6,928 nucleotides of DNA from Acidimicrobiia bacterium (GCA_020027305.1 JAHRAM010000141.1:1-6928), one strand, 5' to 3'; positions 1 through 6,707 are shown, numbered from the stretch's first letter. A program made the numbers and translations. Notes: generated by a model from the letters alone, not told the origin.

Positions 1-2
1 GA

Positions 3-107
3 ATTCGCACATTGGTAGTGCCAGGCTCAGCCCGAGTGAAAATGCAAGCCGAGTCAGAAGGAATAGACACGGTGCTAATAGAAGCAGGGTTTGATTGGCG
101 GAAATAG
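3..107 (+). pseudogene. leuC: C-terminally truncated 3-isopropylmalate dehydratase large subunit (LeuC) fragment
   Basis: The frame is open from the left edge to a TAG at 105-107 and gives 34 residues. These match a conserved stretch of LeuC/aconitase-family proteins: TLVVPGS, then VK.QAE.EGID, then a final IEAGFDWR. In LeuC this last segment is followed at once by PGCSMC, which carries two of the three cysteines that hold the 4Fe-4S cluster, and by roughly 60 more residues. Here one Lys and a stop follow instead. None of the three plus frames after 105 encodes PGCSMC, so a simple frameshift does not explain the loss. Intact LeuC, with LeuD, isomerises 2- and 3-isopropylmalate in leucine synthesis; this copy would lack cluster ligands and should be inactive. 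The family assignment is recalled from conserved motifs. A broken paralogue, a rearrangement breakpoint or an assembly join are all possible. Confidence 0.65.
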
Positions 108-131
108 AGTAGCAAAACTTTTGTGAAAATA

Positions 132-137
132 TATAAT
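132..137 (+). promoter_or_regulatory. Possible -10 box upstream of the NitT/TauT-type ATPase gene
   Basis: A perfect TATAAT lies in an AT-rich spacer 35 bp before the ATG at 173. No good -35 hexamer is found at 15-19 bp spacing (GTAGCA at 109-114 is poor) and there is no extended -10 TG. A transcript starting just downstream would have a leader of about 28-30 nt. The call rests on one hexamer and its position in front of the gene. Confidence 0.35.
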
Positions 138-172
138 ACGCACCTTTTATTCAACTAGATTTATTTATATAG

Positions 173-994
173 ATGGCAGCTGAAGACTTAAAAAATGTTG
201 GCGTAGATAAAACACAACCAATCTTAGAATTCAAAGAAGTTTCAAAAACTTTCTCAGACGGAACTCATACACTCGATAATGTGAGCCTGTCTTTAGGTAG
301 GGCAGAATTCGTTTCGCTAGTTGGGCCGTCTGGTTGTGGCAAGTCAACTCTGCTTCGTATCGCTTCAAATCTTGACACAGCCACAACTGGGTCAGTGAAG
401 TTGTCAAAAGATTTAGAGGTTGAGGGGATGGGTTATATTTTTCAAGATGCCACACTGATGCCTTGGCGAAATGTTCGTGCAAATGTTGAGCTTTTGGGAG
501 AGCTTTATAAAGTTCCAAAAGAGCAGCGACGTAAGAAAGCTAATGAAGTACTTGAGCTTGTTGGACTGAATGGATTTTCCCAGCATTATCCCGCCGCCCT
601 TTCTGGGGGAATGAAGATGCGCGTTTCAATTGCTAGGGCACTCACAATGGAGCCAAAACTTTTTATGTTTGACGAGCCGTTTGGGGCGTTAGATCAAATC
701 ACGCGAGAAAGGCTAAATGAAGAAACTCTACGTCTTTTTAAGCTCCAAGAGTTTGCGGGTTTGTTTGTCACACACTCAGTGAATGAGGCGGTGTTTTTAT
801 CATCTCGGGTTCTTGTGATGTCAGAGCGACCAGGCAGAATTGTGGCAGAGATTAAAATTCCTTTTGAGTATCCAAGAAATCCAGAAATCAGATATTTGCC
901 AGAGTTTGCCGAGCTAGCAGCAACTGTTTCAGAGGCTCTTAGAAATTCCAGTAATCAATCTTTTGAGTCGGTAGCCCCCAAGGAACCTAGATAA
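173..994 (+). CDS. ABC transporter ATP-binding protein, NitT/TauT (nitrate/sulfonate/taurine-type) family
   Basis: This is the cytoplasmic ATPase subunit of an importer, 273 residues, full length for the family. Visible motifs are Walker A GPSGCGKST (51-59), Q-loop Gln91 in FQDATLMPWRNV (90-101), signature LSGGM (143-147), Walker B LFMFDEP (163-169), D-loop GALD (171-174) and switch His201. The MPWRNV segment after the Q-loop and FGALD after Walker B are typical of the SsuB/TauB-like group. That group serves sulfonates, nitrate, cyanate, thiamine precursors and other small solutes, so the substrate cannot be named. An in-frame TAG sits directly before the ATG, which makes this the earliest possible start; no Shine-Dalgarno sequence is visible. 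No permease or binding-protein gene is adjacent: upstream is a leuC remnant, downstream is convergent livF. Its partners must lie elsewhere or be lost. The last 40 bp overlap the 3' end of livF on the other strand. Confidence 0.93.
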   Translation: MAAEDLKNVGVDKTQPILEFKEVSKTFSDGTHTLDNVSLSLGRAEFVSLVGPSGCGKSTLLRIASNLDTATTGSVKLSKDLEVEGMGYIFQDATLMPWRNVRANVELLGELYKVPKEQRRKKANEVLELVGLNGFSQHYPAALSGGMKMRVSIARALTMEPKLFMFDEPFGALDQITRERLNEETLRLFKLQEFAGLFVTHSVNEAVFLSSRVLVMSERPGRIVAEIKIPFEYPRNPEIRYLPEFAELAATVSEALRNSSNQSFESVAPKEPR

Positions 995-1716
995 AGTTCT
1001 ATCACTTTGGGGTTGTTTGCTAAATTCTCGCCAGTGTCTGTGAAGGCATTTCTTCCGTTCTCTAAAACATATACGCGGTCACATATTTCTAAGCAGGTTC
1101 TTGCATTTTGTTCAACCATTATGGCAGACACTCCAGAGGCTACAACTTCTTTTATGCTGTCAAAGGCTATCTTTTGATTAGCAGGGGATAACCCAGCCGA
1201 TGGCTCATCTAGCAAAATAATCTTGGGGTTCATCATAAGCGCTCGCCCTATAGCTACCATTTGAGCTTCACCACCTGAGAGTTGAGAAGCTCGGGTTTGC
1301 CTTAGCTCAATCAGCTTGGGGAAAAGCTCAAAGACTTTTTTCATTTGTGGTTTCACAAGACCACTGTCAAGATAGGCGCCCATTTTTAGGTTGTCTTCAA
1401 CTGAAAGGTTGGGAAATACATTTTCAATTTGGGGAATGTAAGCGATACCAAGTGATACTAGAGTATGGGTTTCTAATTTGGCGATGTCTTTTTCGGCGAA
1501 TTGAATATTACCTTCTCTTATGGCTAGAAGACGAAAGATGACTTTCAGCAATGTGGACTTTCCAGCCCCATTAGGGCCGATGATACCGATTAGTTCCCCC
1601 TGTTTTAGTTCAATGCCACATTCTGAAAGAATGTTTAAGTCAGGCACATAGCCAGCTGTGATGTTTTCGGCACTCAAAATAGTTTTGGGCATTGTTTTAG
1701 ATGTTGTTTGGCTCAT
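955..1716 (-). CDS. livF: Branched-chain amino acid-type (HAAT family) ABC transporter ATP-binding protein LivF
   Basis: One of the two ATPase subunits that drive a LivHM permease pair; 253 residues, slightly longer than the usual 230-240. Motifs are Walker A GPNGAGKST (47-55), Q-loop Gln96 in YIPQ, signature LSGGE (146-150), Walker B IILLDEP (166-172) and D-loop AGLSP (174-178). The switch region reads VEQN (201-204): Gln stands where most ABC ATPases have His, a LivF hallmark. FPNLSVEDNL (101-110) and the closing YLG (242-244) also fit LivF. The start ATG is preceded by AGGGAGA at 1721-1727 with a 4-nt spacer, inside the end of livG. livG's stop ends 1 nt before this ATG (TAAaATG), so translation is probably coupled. 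The extra N-terminal residues before ILSAENI and the short polar tail are unremarkable. The family is secure; the transported substrate is not. Confidence 0.95.
   Translation of the reverse strand: MSQTTSKTMPKTILSAENITAGYVPDLNILSECGIELKQGELIGIIGPNGAGKSTLLKVIFRLLAIREGNIQFAEKDIAKLETHTLVSLGIAYIPQIENVFPNLSVEDNLKMGAYLDSGLVKPQMKKVFELFPKLIELRQTRASQLSGGEAQMVAIGRALMMNPKIILLDEPSAGLSPANQKIAFDSIKEVVASGVSAIMVEQNARTCLEICDRVYVLENGRNAFTDTGENLANNPKVIELYLGSLGATDSKD
976..1012 (+). terminator. Possible imperfect hairpin at the convergent gene ends
   Basis: An outer arm CCCCAA (976-981) can pair with TTGGGG (1007-1012), and an inner GAAC (983-986) with GTTC (996-999). The loop is 9 nt and a 7-nt bulge sits on the right side. 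It spans the stop codon of the plus-strand ATPase gene (992-994). On the plus strand it is followed only by a weak T-rich run (TTGTTT). On the minus strand it straddles the last livF codons, so it cannot be a clean terminator for livF before its stop. The stem is broken and the T-tract is poor, so the call is tentative. Confidence 0.25.
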
Positions 1717-1717
1717 T

Positions 1718-2518
1718 TTATCTCCCTAAATATGCATCAATGACGGCCTGGTTGTTGATTAGATTTTTCGGCTCTGCTTCTGCAATGACGCTACCTTCTG
1801 CTAAGCATACCACCCAATCGCTGACATCAACTACGGCATCCATGTTATGTTCTACAAACACGATGGTAACGCCTTGGTTGGCTAGGTCTCTCATATAGCC
1901 AAGTATTTTTTCTATTAGCGCTGGATTTACACCAGCCAATGGTTCATCTAGCAAAAGGAGTTCAGGGTCTGCCATCAAGGCACGAGAGATTTCAAGTAGT
2001 TTTCTTTGTCCGCCAGAAAGCGTTGAGGTATAGTTGTTTTTCATTTCTTTTAACCCGTACCGTGCCAGCAACTCTTCAGCCTTTTGGGTGTCTAAATATT
2101 GTTGAGTTTTCCAATTGGGCCAAACTGAGCGAAGCATTTTCTCACCCATTTGCTTTTGTGAAGAAAGCAACATATTTTCCATAACCGTCATGCGGTCTAG
2201 GGTTTTTGTAACTTGGAATGTTCGAACCATTCCCGCTCGAGCAATTTGATAAGTGGGAAGCCCACCAATTAGGGTAGGGATGTTCTGGCCACCAGATTTT
2301 TTGTTTAGCACCCAAGATCCTTGATTGGGGCGAGTGAATCCTGTCAGCAAGTTGAAGAAGGTGGTCTTACCAGCCCCGTTAGGTCCGATAATAGCAGTGA
2401 CTTGCCCACGTTGGATTTCTAAATGGTTGACATTCACTGCCACAAGCTCACCATATTGTTTTTTGAGACCTTCGGCTTCTAAGATGGGGTCAGATTTCTT
2501 GACAAATACATCATCCAT
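1718..2518 (-). CDS. livG: Branched-chain amino acid-type (HAAT family) ABC transporter ATP-binding protein LivG
   Basis: Second ATPase subunit of the Liv-type importer, 266 residues from the chosen start. Motifs are Walker A GPNGAGKTT (45-53), Q-loop Gln102 in the LivG-typical VRTFQ, signature LSGGQ (167-171), Walker B LLLLDEP (187-193), D-loop AGVNP (195-199), switch His224 in VEHNM (222-226) and terminal AYLG (262-265). The insert between Walker A and the Q-loop and the VEHNMD motif separate LivG from LivF. The frame can be extended to a TTG at 2545. The ATG at 2518 is preferred because GAAGGGG (2528-2534) lies 9 nt upstream and because it overlaps the livM stop by 8 nt, a usual coupled arrangement. 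The added nine residues (MVRKKGLQQ) would have no family counterpart. It presumably pairs with LivF to form an ATPase heterodimer under LivH/LivM. Confidence 0.95.
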   Translation of the reverse strand: MDDVFVKKSDPILEAEGLKKQYGELVAVNVNHLEIQRGQVTAIIGPNGAGKTTFFNLLTGFTRPNQGSWVLNKKSGGQNIPTLIGGLPTYQIARAGMVRTFQVTKTLDRMTVMENMLLSSQKQMGEKMLRSVWPNWKTQQYLDTQKAEELLARYGLKEMKNNYTSTLSGGQRKLLEISRALMADPELLLLDEPLAGVNPALIEKILGYMRDLANQGVTIVFVEHNMDAVVDVSDWVVCLAEGSVIAEAEPKNLINNQAVIDAYLGR

Positions 2519-3548
2519 TTGCTGTAGCCCCTTCTTTCTTACCAAGTATTCCTTCGGGTCTAAATGCTAGTAATAGTATTAGGGTAAGCCCAACTAGGAT
2601 AAACCTAATAACACCACCTTGGGCATTATTCAGTTTCAGAACCGATGCCACCCATAGCCAATTTTCATTAATTGCTAATTTTACAATTCCTTCAAGCCAT
2701 ATCAGAGAAAACCAGAAGACAATTGATCCCACTACAGAACCCCAGATTTTTGATGTCCCCCCTAAGATTACAATGGTATATACGTAGAAGGTGAGTTCGG
2801 GCTCAAAGTCATCAGGGGTAACATTTTGTCGCTCAAACGCAAATAAAATTCCTGCTATTGCCCCGATAGTCCCACCTATACATAGGCTCTGAAGTTTGTA
2901 TAGGAAGACATTTTTTCCTAGACTGCGCGCAACCTCTTCATCTTCTCGAATTGCTTTTATTACCCTTCCCCACGGGCTGTTAAGTAGTGTCCGTATTAAT
3001 AGTATTATAAGAATTAAAGTTGGTAAAGCCCACAGGAACAACCAAACTTGTCTTCCAGTGAATGTAAAGTCTCCGATACCATAATGTCCATTAGGAGGGA
3101 TGGGACTTATGTTGTAAAAGGCTTCAGCAAAATTTTGAATGCCGTTTGCCCCTCCCGTTTCTAGGTTTTCTTTGCCCCACTTGCTACGAATGACACGTCG
3201 AAGAATTTCTGCAAACGCAATAGTTATGATTGCGAGATATTCATGGCGAAGCTTAAGGGTGAACAACCCCAAAATGAAGCCCATAATGTCAGCTGCAAGA
3301 ATTCCAATTAATACGCCAGCACCCAAAATTGGCAATCTAACCCATAAATTTGAATCGCTAAAACCAGTGACTTCAACAAAAATCGCTGTGCCGTATGCTC
3401 CCATCATCATTGAGCCAGCATGTCCAAGGTTCAGTAAGCCAGTGAATCCAAATTGCAAGTTTAGTCCAACGCCACTGATAGCGTATGCTATAGCACCTAC
3501 GCCCACGCAAGCTTGAAGCGCATTGATTGTAACTTCGCCAACTCCCAT
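2511..3548 (-). CDS. livM: Branched-chain amino acid-type (HAAT family) ABC transporter permease LivM
   Basis: Inner-membrane permease subunit, 345 residues from the chosen start, normal for LivM. Visible hallmarks are FGFTGLLNLGHAGSMMMGAYG (33-53), the cytoplasmic coupling segment SPWGRVIKAIREDEEVARSLG (191-211) followed by YKLQ, ILGGTSKIWGSVVGS (261-275), and FRPEGILG (329-336) near the C-terminus. About eight hydrophobic stretches are apparent, at roughly 8-30, 34-56, 72-100, 103-118, 168-187, 222-238, 254-286 and 314-329. The frame can be extended to a TTG at 3653 inside livH. The ATG at 3548 is favoured because it overlaps the livH stop as TAATG and has GAGGA at 3556-3560, 7 nt upstream; the 35 extra residues are not LivM-like. 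The C-terminal stretch shortly before FRPEGILG resembles actinobacterial LivM as I recall it. Partners are LivH, LivG and LivF in the same unit. Confidence 0.95.
   Translation of the reverse strand: MGVGEVTINALQACVGVGAIAYAISGVGLNLQFGFTGLLNLGHAGSMMMGAYGTAIFVEVTGFSDSNLWVRLPILGAGVLIGILAADIMGFILGLFTLKLRHEYLAIITIAFAEILRRVIRSKWGKENLETGGANGIQNFAEAFYNISPIPPNGHYGIGDFTFTGRQVWLFLWALPTLILIILLIRTLLNSPWGRVIKAIREDEEVARSLGKNVFLYKLQSLCIGGTIGAIAGILFAFERQNVTPDDFEPELTFYVYTIVILGGTSKIWGSVVGSIVFWFSLIWLEGIVKLAINENWLWVASVLKLNNAQGGVIRFILVGLTLILLLAFRPEGILGKKEGATANG
2528..2534 (-). promoter_or_regulatory. Shine-Dalgarno site that fixes the livG start
   Basis: Reads GAAGGGG on the minus strand, 9 nt before the ATG at 2518 and inside the 3' end of livM. 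It favours this ATG over the upstream in-frame TTG at 2545. Confidence 0.7.
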
Positions 3549-4933
3549 TAGGCTGTCCTCACTTTCCAACCCAATACTCCTTGCGGGCGGAATAATAGAA
3601 CCAAGCACATAATGGTAAGCGCTGTAGCGAACTTCAAATCGCCCCCAACCCAATATGTACTGACTTCTGTAAACACTCCGATGAGTATTCCGCCCACCAT
3701 TGCTCCGTATACATTACCTATCCCGCCGAGGATGGTAGCTGCAAAAACTGACAATAGTAAATTCCACCCCATACTATATCCCACTTGTTGAGGAGTAGCT
3801 GCCAGAAGTATTCCACTAAGGGCAGTGGTTGCTGAACCGACAATCCATGCCATAAGTATTGTGTTGTTGGTGTTAATGCCAGAAGCTTTTGCTAGTGTGG
3901 GGTTATCAGCCAAAGCTCTGAGTGAAGTTCCATGTTTGGTGGTTAGCAAGAACAACCCCATGGCGACCAAGATGAGCACAGAGATGCCAATAATCCAAAA
4001 TGTTTTTGGTACTGTTGTAAAGCTTAAGAAGTTAAAGGCTTTTTGTGTCGCATATTGCCTAAATGGCTTTGATGAAGCTCCAAAAATAATTTGCCATATA
4101 TGGCGAAGAACTAGGCTTAGCCCAATTGAAATAATCATTATTGATAAGTCACTAGTGCCCTTCTTTCGAAGTGGCCGCCACATTCCCATTTCAGTAAGAG
4201 ACGAAAAAAGCGCGACTAAGAGAACGCTTGGGGCGACAGCTATCAGCAAGTGCCATTCTGGGCCTAAAGGCGATTTAGAGAAAAAGTATGCAAGAAGAGC
4301 ACCTAAAGTTATTAGCTCGCCGTGGGCAAAGTTCACTAGGTTGGTTACGCTAAAGATGAGCGTGAGCCCAACACCTGCTAAAGCAATGATGGCGCCTAAG
4401 CGAAGCCCTGCTAAGAAAAGATTTGAAAATCTCTCAAGACGGCTAATCCCAGATCCTTGAACTTCTCCTAACCTAAATATCACTCGCTTTTGTTGATTTT
4501 CACGAACTTCAACTTCGGGCAGTTCTTGTTGTTTGGGATCCGTAAGGGTTACGCCAGTTGGCAAAGTAGAGGTGTCAAGTCTCATACGGTAGGTGCCAGC
4601 ACTTGGCACTGAGACACGCCAGTTGCCTTCACTGTCTGACTTCCCTTCACCGATTTTTGTGTCGCCAAGGAATACAGAAATTGAAACACCTTTTACTGGA
4701 GTTCGCTTTCCCTCCTTGTCTTGGTCAAGCAGGGTTCCACGAATTGCCTCTCCACTTTGTTCAGTTGTTTGAGTGTCAGTGTCTGTAGCATTTTCAGGGG
4801 TGCTTTCTTGGGCATTCACATAAGATTGAAATGCCATAATCCCAATAATGGCTAAAGCAAACACACCCAAAGTGCGTGGCCTTAAAAATGTTTTAGTAGC
4901 ACTACTAGAAAAGTTGGAGTTTGAAAAAAACAT
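3548..4933 (-). CDS. livH: LivH-type ABC transporter permease with a secreted N-terminal beta-sandwich domain
   Basis: 461 residues, about 160 more than a standard LivH. Residues 1-41 look like a signal peptide or signal anchor: Lys14, Arg18 and Arg20, a hydrophobic core at about 22-34, and a plausible cut in VNA-QE. Residues 42-62 are an acidic Thr/Glu/Asp-rich linker. Residues 63-157 resemble a carboxypeptidase-regulatory/SdrD-B-like beta-sandwich: IRGTLLD, PVKGVSISVF, SDSEGNWRVSVP, GTYRMRLD, then VIFRLGE. The permease proper runs from about 165 to 461 and carries LivH hallmarks: NLVNFAHGELITLGA (198-212), the coupling segment GTSLRALADNPTLAKASGIN (335-354), ILGGIGNVYGAMVGG (401-415) and FRPQGVLG (448-455). 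The extra domain should face outside, where it could meet the binding protein; that is inference. I recall similar fusions in Actinomycetota. The ATG lacks a clear Shine-Dalgarno site (it follows CCCCC), but it is the start that gives a signal sequence. The gap to the synthetase gene is 44 bp. Confidence 0.92.
   Translation of the reverse strand: MFFSNSNFSSSATKTFLRPRTLGVFALAIIGIMAFQSYVNAQESTPENATDTDTQTTEQSGEAIRGTLLDQDKEGKRTPVKGVSISVFLGDTKIGEGKSDSEGNWRVSVPSAGTYRMRLDTSTLPTGVTLTDPKQQELPEVEVRENQQKRVIFRLGEVQGSGISRLERFSNLFLAGLRLGAIIALAGVGLTLIFSVTNLVNFAHGELITLGALLAYFFSKSPLGPEWHLLIAVAPSVLLVALFSSLTEMGMWRPLRKKGTSDLSIMIISIGLSLVLRHIWQIIFGASSKPFRQYATQKAFNFLSFTTVPKTFWIIGISVLILVAMGLFLLTTKHGTSLRALADNPTLAKASGINTNNTILMAWIVGSATTALSGILLAATPQQVGYSMGWNLLLSVFAATILGGIGNVYGAMVGGILIGVFTEVSTYWVGGDLKFATALTIMCLVLLFRPQGVLGWKVRTA
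3556..3560 (-). promoter_or_regulatory. Shine-Dalgarno site that fixes the livM start
   Basis: Reads GAGGA on the minus strand, 7 nt before the ATG at 3548 and within the last livH codons. Together with the TAATG stop/start overlap it supports the short livM start over the in-frame TTG at 3653. Confidence 0.7.
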
Positions 4934-4977
4934 GGGGGAAAACCAGTATTATTTAGCAGTGCTATTTAGATGTGTGC

Positions 4978-6657
4978 CTACTGAGACAAGTCTCGCTTCA
5001 AAATTTTACCAGCGGGGTTTCTGGGTAATGGGCTTTTTAGAATTTTCCAAGCAGTTGGGATTTTGTAATCTGCTAGATATTTTGAAAGAAAGGTTGCCAG
5101 CTCATCGGTGTCTAGGTTTGTTTCGGGATTGTTTGGAACTACAAATGCCATTACCTCTTGCCCCATTTCAGGATGATCGATGCCAATGACAGCAGACTCA
5201 GCAATGTCTGGGTGGGCATCTAGCCGATATTCAATTTCAATAGGGTAGATGTTCTCAGCATTTCTAAGAATCATATCTCTGGCTCGTGAGTTTATATATA
5301 GGTATCCCTCTTCATCTAGGTGGCCGATGTCTCCTGTGGCAAGCCATCTGCCAGCCTTGATAGTGCCATTGGTGGCTTCTTCATCGTCCCAATATTTGAG
5401 CATGGTGTAGGCGCTTCGGCAGTGGATTTCTCCTTGTTGATTTGCGCCCAAGACATTTCCATCCTCGTCTCGAATTTCTACTTCCATTCCAATCCCAGGT
5501 TTGCCACACGATTCAGGGCGGGTTTCAAATTCTGCCCCGCCAATATTTGATACCACAGCACAAGATTCACTGGAACCATAACCCATCCCAATAGCTGCAG
5601 CAGCGTTTGGAAAGGTTTCACGCATTAGTTGTTGAAGGGCAGGGCTGGCAGGCGCTCCACCAAATCCAACACTCTTTATAGATGATAGGTCGTACTTTTT
5701 TATGTCTGGGTGGCTGGCGACTTGGTGCCCAGCGCTACCCAAGGCGGGGAACTGAGTAATTTTTTCTTGCTCTATGAGCTTGAGAATCTCCCCAGCATCA
5801 AAACGCCCTGACCGATAGACGATTTTTCCACCTATTGATATGTTCATCAGCACCGTGCCGTGAAGGCCAGAAACATGAAAAAGCGGGGAGGTTCCAAGGG
5901 CAACATTTTGCTCTCTTTTTTTGGGGATTTCAAACCCCATAAGCGCAGCTGCTCTGGTTCGAATCATTACAGAACACAATTGGGTTTGAATAAACCCGAT
6001 GAGACTTCTATGTGAGATGGTGGCGCCCTTAGGTTTTCCAGTTGTGCCAGACGTATAAAGAATGAGACAAGCATCATCTTCAGCAATCTCATTTTCTGGA
6101 AGTGAAACATCTGGGGCAGAAGCTGTCATATTGTGGAACTGGGTATCAAGGTTGGCAATCGCAATCCCTTCTAACACTTTTCCCTCAACTTCTTTTAAGA
6201 GCTCTAGCCGTTTGGTGTCTCCCACGATAAGTTTTGGAGTGCTGTGTGTTATTCCATATTGAGCCTCTTCTGGAGTCCAGCGGCCGTTGAATGCTGATAC
6301 GATGCCTCCGATTGAAACCACGGCAAAGAATGTCACCACCCATTCAGGGGAGTTAGCACTAAAGATGGCAACCCTGTCGCCCTTTTGAATTCCAAAATCT
6401 TGCTCAAGAGATTTTGCCATAGCAGCCACAAGGTCTTTGAAGTTTTGAAATGTGTAGCGCCTATCTTCTAGCACAAGGAATTCTTGGGTAGAAAACATTT
6501 CTGTGAAAGCCACAAGCTCACGGAGAGATTTGAAACGATTGACAAATACTTCAAACTCCTCACCCAGCACGGTTTCTTTTTGAAGCTCAAATGTTCCACC
6601 CTTTCCAGTTAGTTCCGCTTTTGCCTCAGCTTCATAATTTGGTGCTTGCTCCGACAT
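4978..6657 (-). CDS. Acyl-CoA synthetase (AMP-forming), class I adenylate-forming enzyme
   Basis: 559 residues, full length for the family. It should activate a carboxylic acid with ATP to an acyl-AMP and then form the CoA thioester. Motifs are the P-loop LYTSGTTGKPKG (200-211), SPLFHVSGLHG (257-267), GYGSSES (359-365, the acyl-AMP motif, with Ser where YG.TE is usual), TGD (441-443) with the ribose-binding Asp, the hinge region SRARDMILRNAENIYPIEIE (457-476), and PRNPAGKILKR (545-555) with the catalytic Lys551. NAENIYP replaces the commoner GGENIYP. Overall the sequence is closest in style to fatty-acid, aromatic-acid or steroid-side-chain CoA ligases of actinobacteria, but the substrate is not readable. 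The start ATG has a very strong purine tract (GGGGGAGGGAG, 6665-6675) 7 nt upstream. It lies between an enoyl-CoA hydratase-family gene and the Liv permease genes, which suggests an imported acid as substrate. Confidence 0.93.
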   Translation of the reverse strand: MSEQAPNYEAEAKAELTGKGGTFELQKETVLGEEFEVFVNRFKSLRELVAFTEMFSTQEFLVLEDRRYTFQNFKDLVAAMAKSLEQDFGIQKGDRVAIFSANSPEWVVTFFAVVSIGGIVSAFNGRWTPEEAQYGITHSTPKLIVGDTKRLELLKEVEGKVLEGIAIANLDTQFHNMTASAPDVSLPENEIAEDDACLILYTSGTTGKPKGATISHRSLIGFIQTQLCSVMIRTRAAALMGFEIPKKREQNVALGTSPLFHVSGLHGTVLMNISIGGKIVYRSGRFDAGEILKLIEQEKITQFPALGSAGHQVASHPDIKKYDLSSIKSVGFGGAPASPALQQLMRETFPNAAAAIGMGYGSSESCAVVSNIGGAEFETRPESCGKPGIGMEVEIRDEDGNVLGANQQGEIHCRSAYTMLKYWDDEEATNGTIKAGRWLATGDIGHLDEEGYLYINSRARDMILRNAENIYPIEIEYRLDAHPDIAESAVIGIDHPEMGQEVMAFVVPNNPETNLDTDELATFLSKYLADYKIPTAWKILKSPLPRNPAGKILKRDLSQ

Positions 6658-6707
6658 GTTAATTCTCCCTCCCCCTTTTCATTTTTACTTTTCTTTTGCA
6701 ACTATTT

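Noticed and set aside
1..6. The window starts exactly at an EcoRI site (GAATTC), suggesting a cloning junction.
   Set aside because: The same hexamer also occurs at 227-232 and 305-310, so it is common here, and the LeuC-like frame reads straight through from position 3. It could still mark a clone end, but nothing else supports that.
231..518. A 95-codon minus-strand frame opposite the start of the plus-strand ATPase gene.
   Set aside because: It covers the Walker A and Q-loop coding region of an intact ABC ATPase and has no family signature of its own.
3139..3516. A 125-codon plus-strand frame opposite livM.
   Set aside because: It is antisense to conserved LivM sequence and its proline-rich, basic translation is typical of a shadow frame.
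3825..4460. A 211-codon open frame on the plus strand opposite livH.
   Set aside because: It lies entirely antisense to a strongly conserved permease gene. Its translation shows no recognisable motif and it has no convincing ribosome-binding site, so it is best explained as a mirror of livH codon bias.
4934..5000. A possible promoter for livH, with TTGTCT then TAAATA on the minus strand, and the small palindrome GAGACAAGTCTC at 4983-4994.
   Set aside because: The hexamers are weak and only about 15 bp apart, and the palindrome has 5-bp arms inside the end of the synthetase gene. Neither exceeds what chance would give in AT-rich DNA.
4848..5189. A 113-codon plus-strand frame spanning the livH-synthetase gap.
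   Set aside because: Most of it is antisense to the two flanking genes and it shows no recognisable domain; the 44-bp gap alone is too short to hold a gene.
6658..6707. A possible terminator or promoter between the crotonase-family gene and the synthetase gene.
   Set aside because: The 50 bp are simply A- and G-rich on the coding strand and contain a strong Shine-Dalgarno tract. No stem-loop is visible and no paired -35/-10 stands out.
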